The notes under the pieces were generated by a model. It saw only the letters and a list, made by a program, of their open reading frames with translations, had not been told where the DNA came from and ran no database searches. A stretch of DNA of 64,000 bases from Streptomyces sp. TN58 (GTDB lineage Bacteria > Actinomycetota > Actinomycetes > Streptomycetales > Streptomycetaceae). The position numbers were made by a program, and so were the translations under genes. The stretch covers positions 3,219,501 through 3,283,500 of the forward strand of contig NZ_CP018870.1 of NCBI RefSeq assembly GCF_001941845.1, given 5' to 3'. Shown here in pieces: positions 16,433 through 25,683 of the stretch (the stretch's first letter is position 1; each line of letters starts with the position of its first letter).

Positions 16433-17764
16433 ATGGACATGACCATCTCGCGATGTGCAGCATCCCTCCCGCGCACTCTCGTGGCCACGGCGACGGGTGT
16501 CTGCCTGCTGGCCGGGTGCGGGGCGCTACCCGGGGGCTCGGGGGGCTCGGGGGGCTCGGGGGGCTCGGGGGGCTCCGGGAGGACGATCACCGTCATGACC
16601 TTCGCGCCGGAGGGGACCCAGGCCACCAACATGCCGGGCATGACCGGGATGGCCAAGGCCTACGAGCGCTGGGCGAACACCAGGGGCGGCCTCAACGGTC
16701 ACAGGCTCCGCGTGCTGACCTGCAACGAGAAGAACACGCCCGGCGGTGCCGCCGACTGCGCCCGCCAGGCTGTCGCCGAGAACGCCGTCGCTGTCGTCGG
16801 CTCCTACAGCCAGCACGGCCGCGCCTTCATGGCCCCGCTGGAGGCGGAGGGCATCCCCTTCGTCGGCGGCTACGGAGTCTCCTCCGAGGAGTTCCAGTCG
16901 CCGCTCTCCTACCCGGTCAACGGCGGCCAGCCCGTCCTGATCGCCGGCGCCGGCCACCAGCTGAGCCGCGCCTGCGACCAGGTGGCCCTGGTACGGCCCG
17001 ACACCCTCGCCGGCGACACCCTGCCGGTCATGCTCAACGCGGGGCTGCGCGCCAACAAGATGGCCGACGCCGCCGACATCCTGGCCGCGGAGGACTCCGC
17101 CGACTTCAAGCCGCAGGCGGGCGAGGCCATCGCGCACACCACCGGCACCGGCACCGGCAAGGAGAGGGAGGGCAAGGCGAGGGGCTGCGTCACCGCGGTC
17201 CTCGGCGAGCGCACCGAGACGTTCTTCGACGCCTTCCGCCGCACCGAGCCGCAGCGCAGCAAGCCGCAGATCTCCTCGGTGCTGGGCAGTGTCAGCCAGT
17301 CCCTGGTGGACCGCACGGGCGGCCGGGAGAGCCCCTTCGAGGGCGCCTACGTGACGAGCTGGTACCCGGTGGCCTCCGATCCCCTCTGGGAGCCGATGCG
17401 CAGGGTCGTCGCCGACTTCGCCTTCGGCGACGACACCGTAGACCCCGACGACAGCGGGGTGCAGACCACCTGGATCGCGTACACGGTGCTGGGCGAGATC
17501 ATGAACCGCTTCGGCAAGGAGGAGAGCATCGACGCCCGCAGGATCAGGCGGTCGCTGAACGAGGCCCGGCCGGTGCGGACCGCCGGCCTGACCCCGGACC
17601 TGAGCTGGCGCTCCGAGGACATGCGGGCCGTCGCCGGCTTCCCCCGCATCGTCAACGGCCGGGTCACCTTCCAGGTCGTGCGCGACGGGCGGCTCGTGGC
17701 GCAGCCGGGCGAGCAGCCCATGGACATGACGCCGACGCTGGTACAGGCGCCGCGCACGGCCTGA
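16433..17764 (+). CDS. solute-binding lipoprotein, branched-chain amino acid type
   Basis: 443 aa, periplasmic-binding-protein type 1 fold like LivJ. The N-terminus is a lipoprotein signal: arginine, hydrophobic run, then lipobox LLAGC (Cys about residue 28). Next comes a Gly-Ser linker, (GGS)n, encoded by a perfect tandem repeat of the 9-mer GGGGGCTCG at about 16529-16577. The mature domain (about 50-443) includes CNEKNTPGG and VAVVGSYSQHG. No permease or ATPase gene is adjacent, so it either feeds a transporter encoded elsewhere or senses a ligand. ATG 16433 is favoured over 16439 because GGGGCGGA precedes it. Confidence 0.85.
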   Translation: MDMTISRCAASLPRTLVATATGVCLLAGCGALPGGSGGSGGSGGSGGSGRTITVMTFAPEGTQATNMPGMTGMAKAYERWANTRGGLNGHRLRVLTCNEKNTPGGAADCARQAVAENAVAVVGSYSQHGRAFMAPLEAEGIPFVGGYGVSSEEFQSPLSYPVNGGQPVLIAGAGHQLSRACDQVALVRPDTLAGDTLPVMLNAGLRANKMADAADILAAEDSADFKPQAGEAIAHTTGTGTGKEREGKARGCVTAVLGERTETFFDAFRRTEPQRSKPQISSVLGSVSQSLVDRTGGRESPFEGAYVTSWYPVASDPLWEPMRRVVADFAFGDDTVDPDDSGVQTTWIAYTVLGEIMNRFGKEESIDARRIRRSLNEARPVRTAGLTPDLSWRSEDMRAVAGFPRIVNGRVTFQVVRDGRLVAQPGEQPMDMTPTLVQAPRTA

Positions 17765-17785
17765 CGGGGCCTCGCGGCCGCTGGT

Positions 17786-19069
17786 TCACAGCTGGGACTT
17801 GTCGCGCTTGGTGAGTCCGTACTTGGCCGCGATCGTGTTCCACATGGTCGCGGCCGATTCCTTGGCCTTGGTCGCCTCGCCGCTCGACTTGTTGCCCTCG
17901 GAGGCGTTCTTGGTGGCTTTCGCCTTGCCGTCCTTGCACTTGTCGTCGTCCACGTCGTCCGCCCAGGCGGCGTAGCTGTTGTCGGCGTCCGCAGAGGCCT
18001 GCCAGGCCTTGGTCAGGGCGGCGGACAGCCTGGCGTGGTTGGGGAGCTTGTCGACCTTCAACTCCTGCAGGCGGGTGATCAGTTCCTCGCGCTGGCGGGC
18101 CGCGGCGCGCAGGTCCGAGGACGCCTGGTCGAGGTTGGAACAGCCCTTGATGTCCTCCACGGCCTTGATCACCGAGGCGCGGCTGTCGTTGCTGTCCGCG
18201 AGGAGCTTGTCCAACTGGACGGCCTGCGGGCGGGCCGGGTCGACGGGTGCCTCGCCGGCGGGCGCGGCGGAGCCGGCGCTCGCGGTCGGCGCGACGGGCA
18301 CGGCGCCGGGGTCGTTGTTCTGGGGCTTGCCGTCGCCGAGCAGCGAGCCGACGCCGAGGCCGACGACGGCGAGGCCGACGACGACGGCGCCGATGATCGC
18401 GGGCGAGACCTTGCGGGACGGCTCCTCCGGCGGGGGCGGGGCCGGGGCGTACTGCGGGTGCGCGTGCGCGTGCGGTGGTACGGGGGCCTGCGCGCGCGGC
18501 GGGTAGGGGCGCTGCGGCGGCCGGCCGCGCAGGACGGGCTCCTGTACGGGCGGCAGGTGCTGGGTCTGGCCGGCGGAGTCGTCGCCGCGGAAGAGACCGT
18601 CGAAGCCCTCGACGGCGGAGGCGCCGGGGGATGCCGGGACCGGGGGGATGTACTGGGTGGCGGCCTCGTCGTGCCCGGGCGCGGCGGGGCCGGCCGGTAC
18701 GGGCGGTATGTACTGCGTCGCGGCCTCGTCGTGCCCGGGGACGGCGGCGCCGGCCGGTACGGGCGGTATGTACTGCGTCGCCGCTTCGCCGGGCCCGGGA
18801 GCGGCGGGGACCGGCGGGATGTACTGGGTGGCGGCCTCGGGCAGCGGCGGGTAGCCGTAGCCGTGCGGTGCGCCGGGGCCCTCGTAGCCGGGACCGACCA
18901 CGTGTCCGACCGCGGGCCCGGACTCGCCTTCCGGTGCGGGGTAGGCCTGCGGGTAGCCGTAGGCGGCCCCGGGGTGCGGCTGCTCCGGGTACGCCGGGTA
19001 CCCGGACGCCGGGTCCGGATTCCACGGGGCACCGGGCTGCGGTGCGCCCCCTTGTCCGCTCTGCGTCAC
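17786..19069 (-). CDS. repeat-rich single-pass membrane protein
   Basis: 427 aa. The N-terminal half (1-220) is Pro/Tyr/Gly-rich and cytoplasmic by topology, with four tandem copies of a motif around EAATQYIPPVP (encoded by near-identical DNA at about 18600-18850). One hydrophobic segment follows (about 222-245, SPAIIGAVVVGLAVVGLG), then an Ala/Pro linker and a helical extracytoplasmic domain (about 285-427) ending in a Lys-rich tail. Function unknown; the layout suits a scaffold or a phosphorylation target. Start GTG 19069 has GGAGAGGGAG upstream. It converges on the lipoprotein gene with a 21-bp gap. Confidence 0.8.
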   Translation of the reverse strand: MTQSGQGGAPQPGAPWNPDPASGYPAYPEQPHPGAAYGYPQAYPAPEGESGPAVGHVVGPGYEGPGAPHGYGYPPLPEAATQYIPPVPAAPGPGEAATQYIPPVPAGAAVPGHDEAATQYIPPVPAGPAAPGHDEAATQYIPPVPASPGASAVEGFDGLFRGDDSAGQTQHLPPVQEPVLRGRPPQRPYPPRAQAPVPPHAHAHPQYAPAPPPPEEPSRKVSPAIIGAVVVGLAVVGLGVGSLLGDGKPQNNDPGAVPVAPTASAGSAAPAGEAPVDPARPQAVQLDKLLADSNDSRASVIKAVEDIKGCSNLDQASSDLRAAARQREELITRLQELKVDKLPNHARLSAALTKAWQASADADNSYAAWADDVDDDKCKDGKAKATKNASEGNKSSGEATKAKESAATMWNTIAAKYGLTKRDKSQL

Positions 19070-19135
19070 CAGGACTCCCTCTCCGACTCACCAGACGTAC
19101 GGAACCGTCCGGCAACGCTACCTGCTCACGGGACG

Positions 19136-19440
19136 CAGCGGGGGCGGCGGAGCCCCGGCACACGGCCACCGCCACGGCCGCGGCCCCGCCGCCCCACCCA
19201 GCCCCGCCGGCGTTTGAGGCACGGGCCCCGCGGCGGAGCCCCGGCACACACCCGACCACCACCGCCCCACCCAGCCCCGCCGCCCCACCCAGCCCCGCCG
19301 GCGTTTAAGGCGCGGGCCCCGCGGCGGAGCCCCGGCACACACCCGACCACCACCGCCCCACCCAGCCCCGCCGGCGATTGAGGCGCGGGCTCCGGGGCGG
19401 AGCCCCGGCATACGGGCCGGCCCGCCGGGGCACAGGCGCG
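19136..19440. repeat. tandem intergenic GC-rich repeats
   Basis: Three to four tandem copies of a block of roughly 85-90 bp containing CAGCCCCGCCGGCGTTTGAG (cores at 19199-19220, 19290-19311 and 19363-19384) and GCGGAGCCCCGGCACAC. The core CGCCGGCGTTTGAGG is the frequent Streptomyces intergenic repeat. The same core, reversed, occurs inside the coding sequence at 37887-37910. No gene in 19070-19448. Confidence 0.85.
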
Positions 19441-19448
19441 GGGGGCCG

Positions 19449-20819
19449 TCAGGCGACCCGGGCGGCGAATTCGCGGACCGCCGCCTCCTCCCGGTACGGC
19501 TCCAGGCGGGTCCGGAAGTCGTGCAGGTACTCCGCGCCGCGGTTCGAGCGCAGCCCGTCCAGCAGTTCCGCCGCCTGCGTGGCCGTCCGGCAGGCTTGTT
19601 CCACCTCCCGCTGCTGCACCTGCGCCGACGCCAGCAGCAGCAGCCCGATGGCCCGGCGGCGGGCCTTGCCCGCCGGGAGGGCGCGCAGGGCCTCCTGCGC
19701 CTGCCGGGCCGCCGCGTCCCCCTGCCCCAGGTCCCGGTGGCAGTGGGCCAGCTCGTCCGCGAGGTACGCCTCGTCGAAGTGGCGGATCCACACCGGGTCG
19801 TCGCCCGACTCCGGCTCCGCCCGCTCCAGCGCGCTCACCGCCCGCGCGGACAGCACGCCCGTCGCCCGGCCGTCGCCGAGCAGCGCGTGCCCGCGCGCCT
19901 CGGCGGCGTAGTACATGGCCTCGACCCGCGGCGTGACCTGCCCGCGCGTCCCCTCCTGGGCGGCCCGCGCCAACTGGGCGATCTCCCGCGGGTTGCCGAG
20001 CTCGGCGGCGAGGTGGCTCATGGACGCCGCCAGCACGTAGCCGCCGTACGCCCGGTCGCCGGCCGCCTGGGCCAGCCGCAGCGCCTGGATGTAGTAGCGC
20101 TGCGCCAGGCCCGGCTGGCCCGTGTCGACCGCCATGTAGCCGGCGAGTTCGGTCAGCCGGGCCACCGCCGCGAAGAGGGCCCGCCCGACGGCTTCCCGGT
20201 AGGAGCCGCCGATCAGGCCGGACACCACCGAGTTGAGGTAGTGCACGACCACCGGCCGTACGTGGCCGCTGCCGAAGCGGTGGTCGAGGTCCTTGAGGGC
20301 GTCGGTGGTCGCCAGTACCGCCTCGACGTCCGGCATGCCGACCCGCGAACCGCCGCTGCGGGCGACCTGGGTGTCGGCGCCGGTGATGAGCCAGTCGCGG
20401 CTCGGTTCGACGAGCGCCGAGGCGGCCACGCTGGAACCGACGAGGAAGTCGCGGCGGCCGACGTCGCTGCGCCACAGCTCGCAGACCTGCTCGATGGCGC
20501 CGATGACGGTCGGGGAGAACTGCAGGCCGACGCCGGAGGCGAGGTTCTTGCCGTTGGCCATGCCGATCTCGTCGATGGTGACGGTCCGGCCTAGTTTGCG
20601 CCCCAGCGCCTCGGCGATGATTCCCGGTGCCCGGCCGCGCGGCTGCTGGCCGCGCAGCCAGCGGGCCACGGAGGTCTTGTCGTAGCGGAGATCGAGGCCG
20701 TGTTCGGCCCCGCACATGTTCACACGCCGGGCGAGCCCGGCATTGGAGCACCCGGCTTCCTGGATGAGCGCCTGCAGCCGTTCGTTCGGCTGGCGGGCGA
20801 CGAGAGGCCTGGCTGCCAT
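19449..20819 (-). CDS. TPR-containing transcriptional regulator (SCO4441/NsdA-like)
   Basis: 456 aa. The N-terminus (about 8-75) is a divergent helix-turn-helix (NERLQALIQEAGCSNAGLA, then YDKTSVARWLRGQQPRG), followed by a conserved linker with LGRTVTIDEIGMANG. Residues 150-456 are repeated helical pairs of TPR type. The pattern matches the Streptomyces regulators related to NsdA, which restrain development and antibiotic production; the link to SCO4441 is from memory. ATG 20819 starts the conserved sequence MAARPLVARQPNE; the longer reading is not conserved-looking. Divergent from the prim-pol gene. Confidence 0.82.
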   Translation of the reverse strand: MAARPLVARQPNERLQALIQEAGCSNAGLARRVNMCGAEHGLDLRYDKTSVARWLRGQQPRGRAPGIIAEALGRKLGRTVTIDEIGMANGKNLASGVGLQFSPTVIGAIEQVCELWRSDVGRRDFLVGSSVAASALVEPSRDWLITGADTQVARSGGSRVGMPDVEAVLATTDALKDLDHRFGSGHVRPVVVHYLNSVVSGLIGGSYREAVGRALFAAVARLTELAGYMAVDTGQPGLAQRYYIQALRLAQAAGDRAYGGYVLAASMSHLAAELGNPREIAQLARAAQEGTRGQVTPRVEAMYYAAEARGHALLGDGRATGVLSARAVSALERAEPESGDDPVWIRHFDEAYLADELAHCHRDLGQGDAAARQAQEALRALPAGKARRRAIGLLLLASAQVQQREVEQACRTATQAAELLDGLRSNRGAEYLHDFRTRLEPYREEAAVREFAARVA

Positions 20820-21055
20820 GAAAACCCCCTGCTGACCGCGGGTGTGATCCGTTGGAATGATCACTTCCCGCCTGATGTGCGGAGAATCTTCCGCTCTGCG
20901 TCGTGTCGCTACCCAGCAACAGCGCCCCGGCCTCCTACGCGCCCCCGCGCATGCATCAGTGCGCCCCGCATGCAGGATCGATGCTCCGCGCGCGTGCGGG
21001 TTTACGCCCGTAACCCCCGGTGACCCGGGCAGTTGTGATGGGCGTGGAAGAGACC

Positions 21056-21724
21056 ATGGGAGTCACGGAGACCGCACCCATCCCCAAGCAGCGCGGCGAG
21101 CAGCTGCTGGACCATGCCGTGCGGTACGCGGAAGAACGGCACTGGGATGTCTTCGCCGGCACCTGGTTGGAGCCCGGGGACGGCCGGGAGCTGTGCTCCT
21201 GCGGGGCCGCGGACTGCCCGGCGCCGGGCGCGCACCCGGCGGTGAAGGACTGGGCGGCGCACGCCACCGGCAGCGCGGTGCAGGTGCGCCGGGTGTGGGG
21301 CAAGCACCCGCAGGCGTCGATCCTGCTGCCGACGGGCCGGACCTTCGACGCGCTGGACGTGCCGGAATCGGCCGGCTTCCTGGCGCTGGCCCGGCTGGAG
21401 CGGATGCAGCGCACGCTCGGGCCGGTCACGCTGACGCCCGATCACCGGATGCTGTTCTTCGTCCTGCCGGGCGCCGGCGCCAAGGTCGCGGACCTCGTGC
21501 GCAAGCTGGGCTGGACGCCGTCCGCGATCGACCTGGCCGCCCGTGGCGAGGGCGAGTACGTCGCCGCGCCGCCCACCCGTTTCGGCGGACGGGGCGCGGT
21601 GCAGTGGGCGCGCCGGCCCACTCCCGCGAACCGGTGGCTGCCGGACACGGAGGAGCTGATCGACGCGCTGGCGTACGCGTGCGGCAGCGAGGCGGCGGCG
21701 GAACGCAGGCGGCGCCAGGGCTGA
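21056..21724 (+). CDS. bifunctional DNA primase/polymerase N-terminal domain protein
   Basis: 222 aa from ATG 21056 (MGVTETAPIPKQRGEQL), preceded by GGAAGAG; a start at 21038 is possible but lacks a ribosome site. It resembles the prim-pol N-terminal family common in actinobacteria: HWDVFAGTWLE near the start, a cysteine cluster CSCGAADCPAPGAHP (about 55-69, probably metal-binding), and KDWAAHAT. The short length means only the prim-pol-like domain is present, with no helicase. Role in DNA repair or in regulation is unknown. Confidence 0.78.
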   Translation: MGVTETAPIPKQRGEQLLDHAVRYAEERHWDVFAGTWLEPGDGRELCSCGAADCPAPGAHPAVKDWAAHATGSAVQVRRVWGKHPQASILLPTGRTFDALDVPESAGFLALARLERMQRTLGPVTLTPDHRMLFFVLPGAGAKVADLVRKLGWTPSAIDLAARGEGEYVAAPPTRFGGRGAVQWARRPTPANRWLPDTEELIDALAYACGSEAAAERRRRQG

Positions 21725-21857
21725 CCCCGGGCTGACCTCGGCTGACTCGGGCTGACCCCGCGCGATGACAAGCCGACCGGGAACTCATGACATACGTAAC
21801 TGCTGAGGCCTGCGCCCCTCCTCCTATCGTGAAGGAGGAACGACCAAGGGGGACGCG

Positions 21858-22715
21858 ATGAGAGGCAGCCGCATGCCGGACCGGGACGACGCGACGGGTG
21901 GAACGGACAGGACGGACGGTGCGCGCACCGCGCCGTCCGCCGTGCGTGTGGAAGGTCTGTGGAAGCGGTTCGGCGAGCAGGTCGCCGTCGCCGGCATCGA
22001 CCTGGAGCTGCCCGCGGGGAAGTTCATCGGCCTGGTGGGACCGAACGGCGCGGGCAAGACGACCACGCTGTCGATGGTGACCGGCCTGCTGCGGCCCGAC
22101 ATGGGGCGGGTCGTCGTCGCGGGGCACGACGTGTGGGCCGACCCGGCCGAGGTGAAGGCGCGGATCGGCGTACTGCCCGAGGGGCTGCGGCTCTTCGAGC
22201 GGCTGTCGGGACGCGAACTGCTCGGCTACATGGGCCGCCTGCGCGGACTGCCGGGCGACGAGACCGACAAGCGGGCGACGCAGCTGCTGGACATCCTCGA
22301 CCTCGCCGGGTCGCAGCACAAGCTGGTCGTCGACTACTCGACCGGCATGCGGAAGAAGATCGGGCTGGCCGCGGCGCTGCTGCACAACCCCGAAGTGCTC
22401 TTCCTGGACGAGCCTTTCGAGGGCGTCGACCCGGTGTCGGCCCAGACCATCCGCGGGGTGCTGGAACGTTACACCGCGTCCGGTGCGACGGTCGTCTTCT
22501 CCTCCCACGTGATGGAGCTCGTCGAGTCGCTGTGCGACTGGGTGGCCGTGATGGCCGCCGGCCGGATCCGCGCCGCGGGCCCGCTGGCCGACGTACGGGG
22601 CTCCGCGCCCTCCCTGCAGGCCGCCTTCCTCGAACTGGTCGGCGCGCACGGGCGGGACACCTCCGGGGACGCGCTGGACTGGCTCGGCGGCAACTCCGCG
22701 GCGGTCACCCGATGA
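21858..22715 (+). CDS. ABC transporter ATP-binding protein
   Basis: 285 aa. Walker A GPNGAGKTT (about 60-68), signature YSTGMRKKIGLA (about 161-172), Walker B VLFLDEPFEGVD (about 180-191) and H-loop SSHVMEL. The subtype is that of ABC-2 exporters. ATG 21858 follows GGGGGA at 21848. The last four bases overlap the start of the permease gene (ATGA at 22712-22715), so a stoichiometric two-gene exporter is expected. Substrate unknown. Confidence 0.95.
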   Translation: MRGSRMPDRDDATGGTDRTDGARTAPSAVRVEGLWKRFGEQVAVAGIDLELPAGKFIGLVGPNGAGKTTTLSMVTGLLRPDMGRVVVAGHDVWADPAEVKARIGVLPEGLRLFERLSGRELLGYMGRLRGLPGDETDKRATQLLDILDLAGSQHKLVVDYSTGMRKKIGLAAALLHNPEVLFLDEPFEGVDPVSAQTIRGVLERYTASGATVVFSSHVMELVESLCDWVAVMAAGRIRAAGPLADVRGSAPSLQAAFLELVGAHGRDTSGDALDWLGGNSAAVTR

Positions 22716-24409
22716 GCGCTCCCGCCACCTCGGCCGGGGCGTCCGGCGCCCCCGGCGCACCCTCGGGCGTGTCCGGCGCGGCCGGGATCGCCGCGGGCCG
22801 GGCCGCCTCCGCGGCGCCGCTCGCGCTCACCCCGATCTTCGTCCGCATCAAGCTCTCGCTGCTGCGCAACGGCCTGAAGGGTTCCTCGAAGCGCAAGGCC
22901 GCCTACTTCTCGACGCTGGCCTTCGCGCTGCTGGTCGGCGGCTTCATGACGCTCGGCCTGGGCCTGCTGCGCGGCCACGCGCAGGCGGGCACCGCGGTCG
23001 TGCTGCTGGCCGCGATCCTGGCGCTCGGCTGGGCCTTCATGCCGCTGTTCTTCCCCACGGGGGACGAGACGCTGGACCCGAGCCGGCTGGTGATGCTGCC
23101 GCTGCGGCCGCGTCCTCTCGTCACGGCCCTGCTGGCGTCGTCGCTCGTCGGCATCGGGCCGCTGTTCACGCTGTGCCTGGCGGTCGGTTCGGTCGTGGCC
23201 GTCGCGCGCGGCGCGGCCGGCGCTGTGGCCGCGGTGGTGGCCGTACCGCTCCTGCTGCTCGGCTGCGTGATCCTCGCGCGGGCCGTGGCGACGGCCAACG
23301 TACGGCTGCTGACCAGCCGTAAGGGCCGTGACCTGGCGCTGCTCAGCGGTCTGGTCATCGCGGTGGGCGCGCAGCTCGCCAACTTCGCCAGCCAGAGCCT
23401 CTTCCAGTCCGGCGGCCTGGCGACGCTGGAGCCCGTCTCGGCGGTGGTGCGGTGGCTGCCGCCGGCGACCGCCGTCGGCATGGTGGACTCCGCGAGCGAG
23501 GGCGCGTACGGCCGGGCGGCCGCCCAGCTGGTCCTGACGCTGGCCGCACTGGCCGGCCTGCTGTGGTCCTGGGAGCGCAGCCTGACCCGGCTGATGGTGA
23601 CGGCGGACGGCTCCACGATCTCGGCCTCGGGGCCGGTCAAGGACCGCGGCGGCGCCGGCGGCGGCTTCTGGTCGCTGCTGCCCTCGGGCCGGACGGGCGC
23701 CTCCATGCAGCGTGCCCTGCGCTACGTCGTACGGGACCCCAAGACGAAGTCGGCCTGGGTGACCGCGCTGGCGATCGGCCTGATCGTGCCCGTCTTCAAC
23801 GCGCTGCAGGGAACCGGGTCGGTCTACCTCGGCAGCTTCGGCGCGGGCATGCTCGGCGTGCAGATGTACAACCAGTTCGGGCAGGACACCTCCGCCTTCT
23901 GGATGGTCGCGCAGACCATCTCCGGCCCCCGCGACGCGTACGTGGAGCTGCGCGCCCGTGCCCTGGCGCTGGGCCTGGTCACCCTCCCGTACACGGTCCT
24001 GGTGACGGTGGTCACCGCCGCGCTGCTGGACGACTGGCAGGGCTTCCCCGCGGCCGTGGGCGTGGCCCTGGCGCTGCTGGGCTCGATGCTGTGCACCGGG
24101 GCCCTGGCCTCGGCCCGCTTCCCGTACTCCATCCCGACGGAGGGCGCGTTCAAGAACGTCGCCCCGGGGCAGGGCGGGCTCGCCTGGGGCGGGATCCTCG
24201 GCGGGATGCTGGTGTCGGCGTTGGTGTGCGCGCCGGTGATCGCCCTGGCGGTGTGGCTGAACACGGCCGGGAACCGGGACGTGTCCTGGATCCTGCTCCC
24301 GGTCGGCGTGGCCTGGGGCTGGCTTGCGGCCTGGGTGGGCCTGCGCCTCGCGGCGCCGACGGTGGCGCGCAAGCTGCCGGAGATCCTCTCGGCGGTGAGC
24401 AAGGGCTGA
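22712..24409 (+). CDS. ABC transporter permease (ABC-2 like)
   Basis: 565-aa integral membrane protein. After an Ala/Gly-rich start (1-35) there are about 12 hydrophobic segments, e.g. TLAFALLVGGFMTLGLGLL (about 67-85) and AVVLLAAILALGWAFMPLF. The central soluble stretch (about 290-335) contains a short Gly-rich linker. Forms the membrane half of the exporter with the ATPase encoded upstream. The transcript ends at the strong hairpin 24432-24473. Confidence 0.9.
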   Translation: MSAPATSAGASGAPGAPSGVSGAAGIAAGRAASAAPLALTPIFVRIKLSLLRNGLKGSSKRKAAYFSTLAFALLVGGFMTLGLGLLRGHAQAGTAVVLLAAILALGWAFMPLFFPTGDETLDPSRLVMLPLRPRPLVTALLASSLVGIGPLFTLCLAVGSVVAVARGAAGAVAAVVAVPLLLLGCVILARAVATANVRLLTSRKGRDLALLSGLVIAVGAQLANFASQSLFQSGGLATLEPVSAVVRWLPPATAVGMVDSASEGAYGRAAAQLVLTLAALAGLLWSWERSLTRLMVTADGSTISASGPVKDRGGAGGGFWSLLPSGRTGASMQRALRYVVRDPKTKSAWVTALAIGLIVPVFNALQGTGSVYLGSFGAGMLGVQMYNQFGQDTSAFWMVAQTISGPRDAYVELRARALALGLVTLPYTVLVTVVTAALLDDWQGFPAAVGVALALLGSMLCTGALASARFPYSIPTEGAFKNVAPGQGGLAWGGILGGMLVSALVCAPVIALAVWLNTAGNRDVSWILLPVGVAWGWLAAWVGLRLAAPTVARKLPEILSAVSKG

Positions 24410-24431
24410 CGGCCCGGGACGCGGCCGGAGG

Positions 24432-24473
24432 GGCCGGCTTCCGCACCTCACGGGGGGGGTGCGGAAGCCGGCC
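24432..24473. terminator. bidirectional hairpin terminator
   Basis: Perfect 16-bp stem, GGCCGGCTTCCGCACC (24432-24447) with its complement at 24458-24473, and a 10-nt G-rich loop. It sits between the converging permease gene (stop 24409) and hydrolase gene (stop 24514), so it can serve both. Confidence 0.9.
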
Positions 24474-24513
24474 TGTCCGGCTGCGGGCGGGTGGCCGGGG
24501 TCGGGGGTTGGGG

Positions 24514-25389
24514 TCAGGGGGCGGGGGCCGGGATGTCGTCCAGGAAGGGCTCCAGGACGGCGCGCCAGGCGGCCGGTTGGTCGTAGTGGAGGTAGTGGCC
24601 GGCGTCCGGGATCTCCGCGTAGCGGCCGGCGGGGAGGACGCGGACCATCTCCTGGGCCTCGGCGCGGCCCAGTTCCCCGTCGAGGCCGCGAACGACCAGC
24701 GTCGGGCAGCGGACCTGGGCCAGCTCCTCCCAGTGGGCGTCGTGGACCCACGTCTCGCGGGCCGTCAGCATCTGGCGGCGGGAGAAGAGCGGCCGCCAGC
24801 CGTCCGCGGACTGGTGCATGACCTCGGCGAAGAAGGCGCCGCGGCCGGGGTCGGGGCGCTCCACTCGGGGGTCGTCCGCGCCGAACCAGCGGCGGGCCGC
24901 GTCCTGGGTGGGGAAGGGGAGCGGCCAGAGGCGGAACCAGTCCTCCCACTCGCGTTGGGAGGCCGCGCCGAGGGCCGAGGCGCGCATGTCGCAGATGACG
25001 AGGGCCGCAACCAGGTCCGGGCGGCGAGCGGCGAGCTGCCAGGCGGTGAGGGCGCCCATGGAGTGGCCGATGAGGGTGACGGGGGCGAGGTCGAGCTGCT
25101 CGACGGCTGCTTCCGCGTCGGCGACGAAGGCCTCGCGGCCCAGGGTGGTGTGCGGGGCGGCTCCGGGGGGCGGGCGGTCGCTGTGGCCGTGGCCGCGCTG
25201 GTCCAGGGCGACGACGCGGCGGCGCTCGCCGAGCCAGTGGGCGGTGCCGGCCCAGTGGGAGGCGCGGCCCATCAGCCCGTGCAGTAACAGGACGCCGGGG
25301 CGGGAGTCTGCTTCGGGGACCGGTTCTCGGAACTGCCAGGCGGCAAGACGGACGCCTTCGGCCCCTGTCACATCGATGCGCTGTACCAC
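24514..25389 (-). CDS. alpha/beta hydrolase
   Basis: 291-aa alpha/beta-hydrolase. Oxyanion-hole segment LLLHGLMG (about 34-41), nucleophile elbow GHSMGA (about 108-113, Ser 110), an acid in the region VVRGLDGELG (about 233) and catalytic His in DAGHYLHYD (about 264). Substrate cannot be inferred; such enzymes include esterases and lactonases. Start GTG 25389. Monocistronic: terminators lie on both sides of the gene's neighbourhood and the upstream 294 bp hold no gene. Confidence 0.9.
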   Translation of the reverse strand: MVQRIDVTGAEGVRLAAWQFREPVPEADSRPGVLLLHGLMGRASHWAGTAHWLGERRRVVALDQRGHGHSDRPPPGAAPHTTLGREAFVADAEAAVEQLDLAPVTLIGHSMGALTAWQLAARRPDLVAALVICDMRASALGAASQREWEDWFRLWPLPFPTQDAARRWFGADDPRVERPDPGRGAFFAEVMHQSADGWRPLFSRRQMLTARETWVHDAHWEELAQVRCPTLVVRGLDGELGRAEAQEMVRVLPAGRYAEIPDAGHYLHYDQPAAWRAVLEPFLDDIPAPAP

Positions 25390-25605
25390 CGCAGATGCAC
25401 CCCCTTCGCTCCCCGCCAGACTATCGAACCCCTATTCGAAAACGGGGTTCTCGCCCACAACACCGCTCTTTCGAGTGACCTTGCTCAAGGATTGGCCGCC
25501 GCTGCCGATGGAGATCCTTTCAACAGGGAGGCGGGCCGCTCGGGGAAGACGGTCCGTTGGGGAAGACCTTGAGAGCTCGGGGCTCCAGGTCACACAGGGG
25601 AGGAC

Positions 25606-25635
25606 CGGTCCCGGCGCCGCGAGGCGCCGGGACCG
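25606..25635. terminator. hairpin terminator of dmdR1
   Basis: Perfect 13-bp stem (CGGTCCCGGCGCC at 25606-25618 and its complement at 25623-25635) with a GCGA tetraloop. It lies 49 bp downstream of the dmdR1 stop (25684, minus strand). Confidence 0.88.
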
Positions 25636-25683
25636 CCCACACAACGGCCGATCACCGAGAAGTCGGGCCTGCGGGCCGAAGGA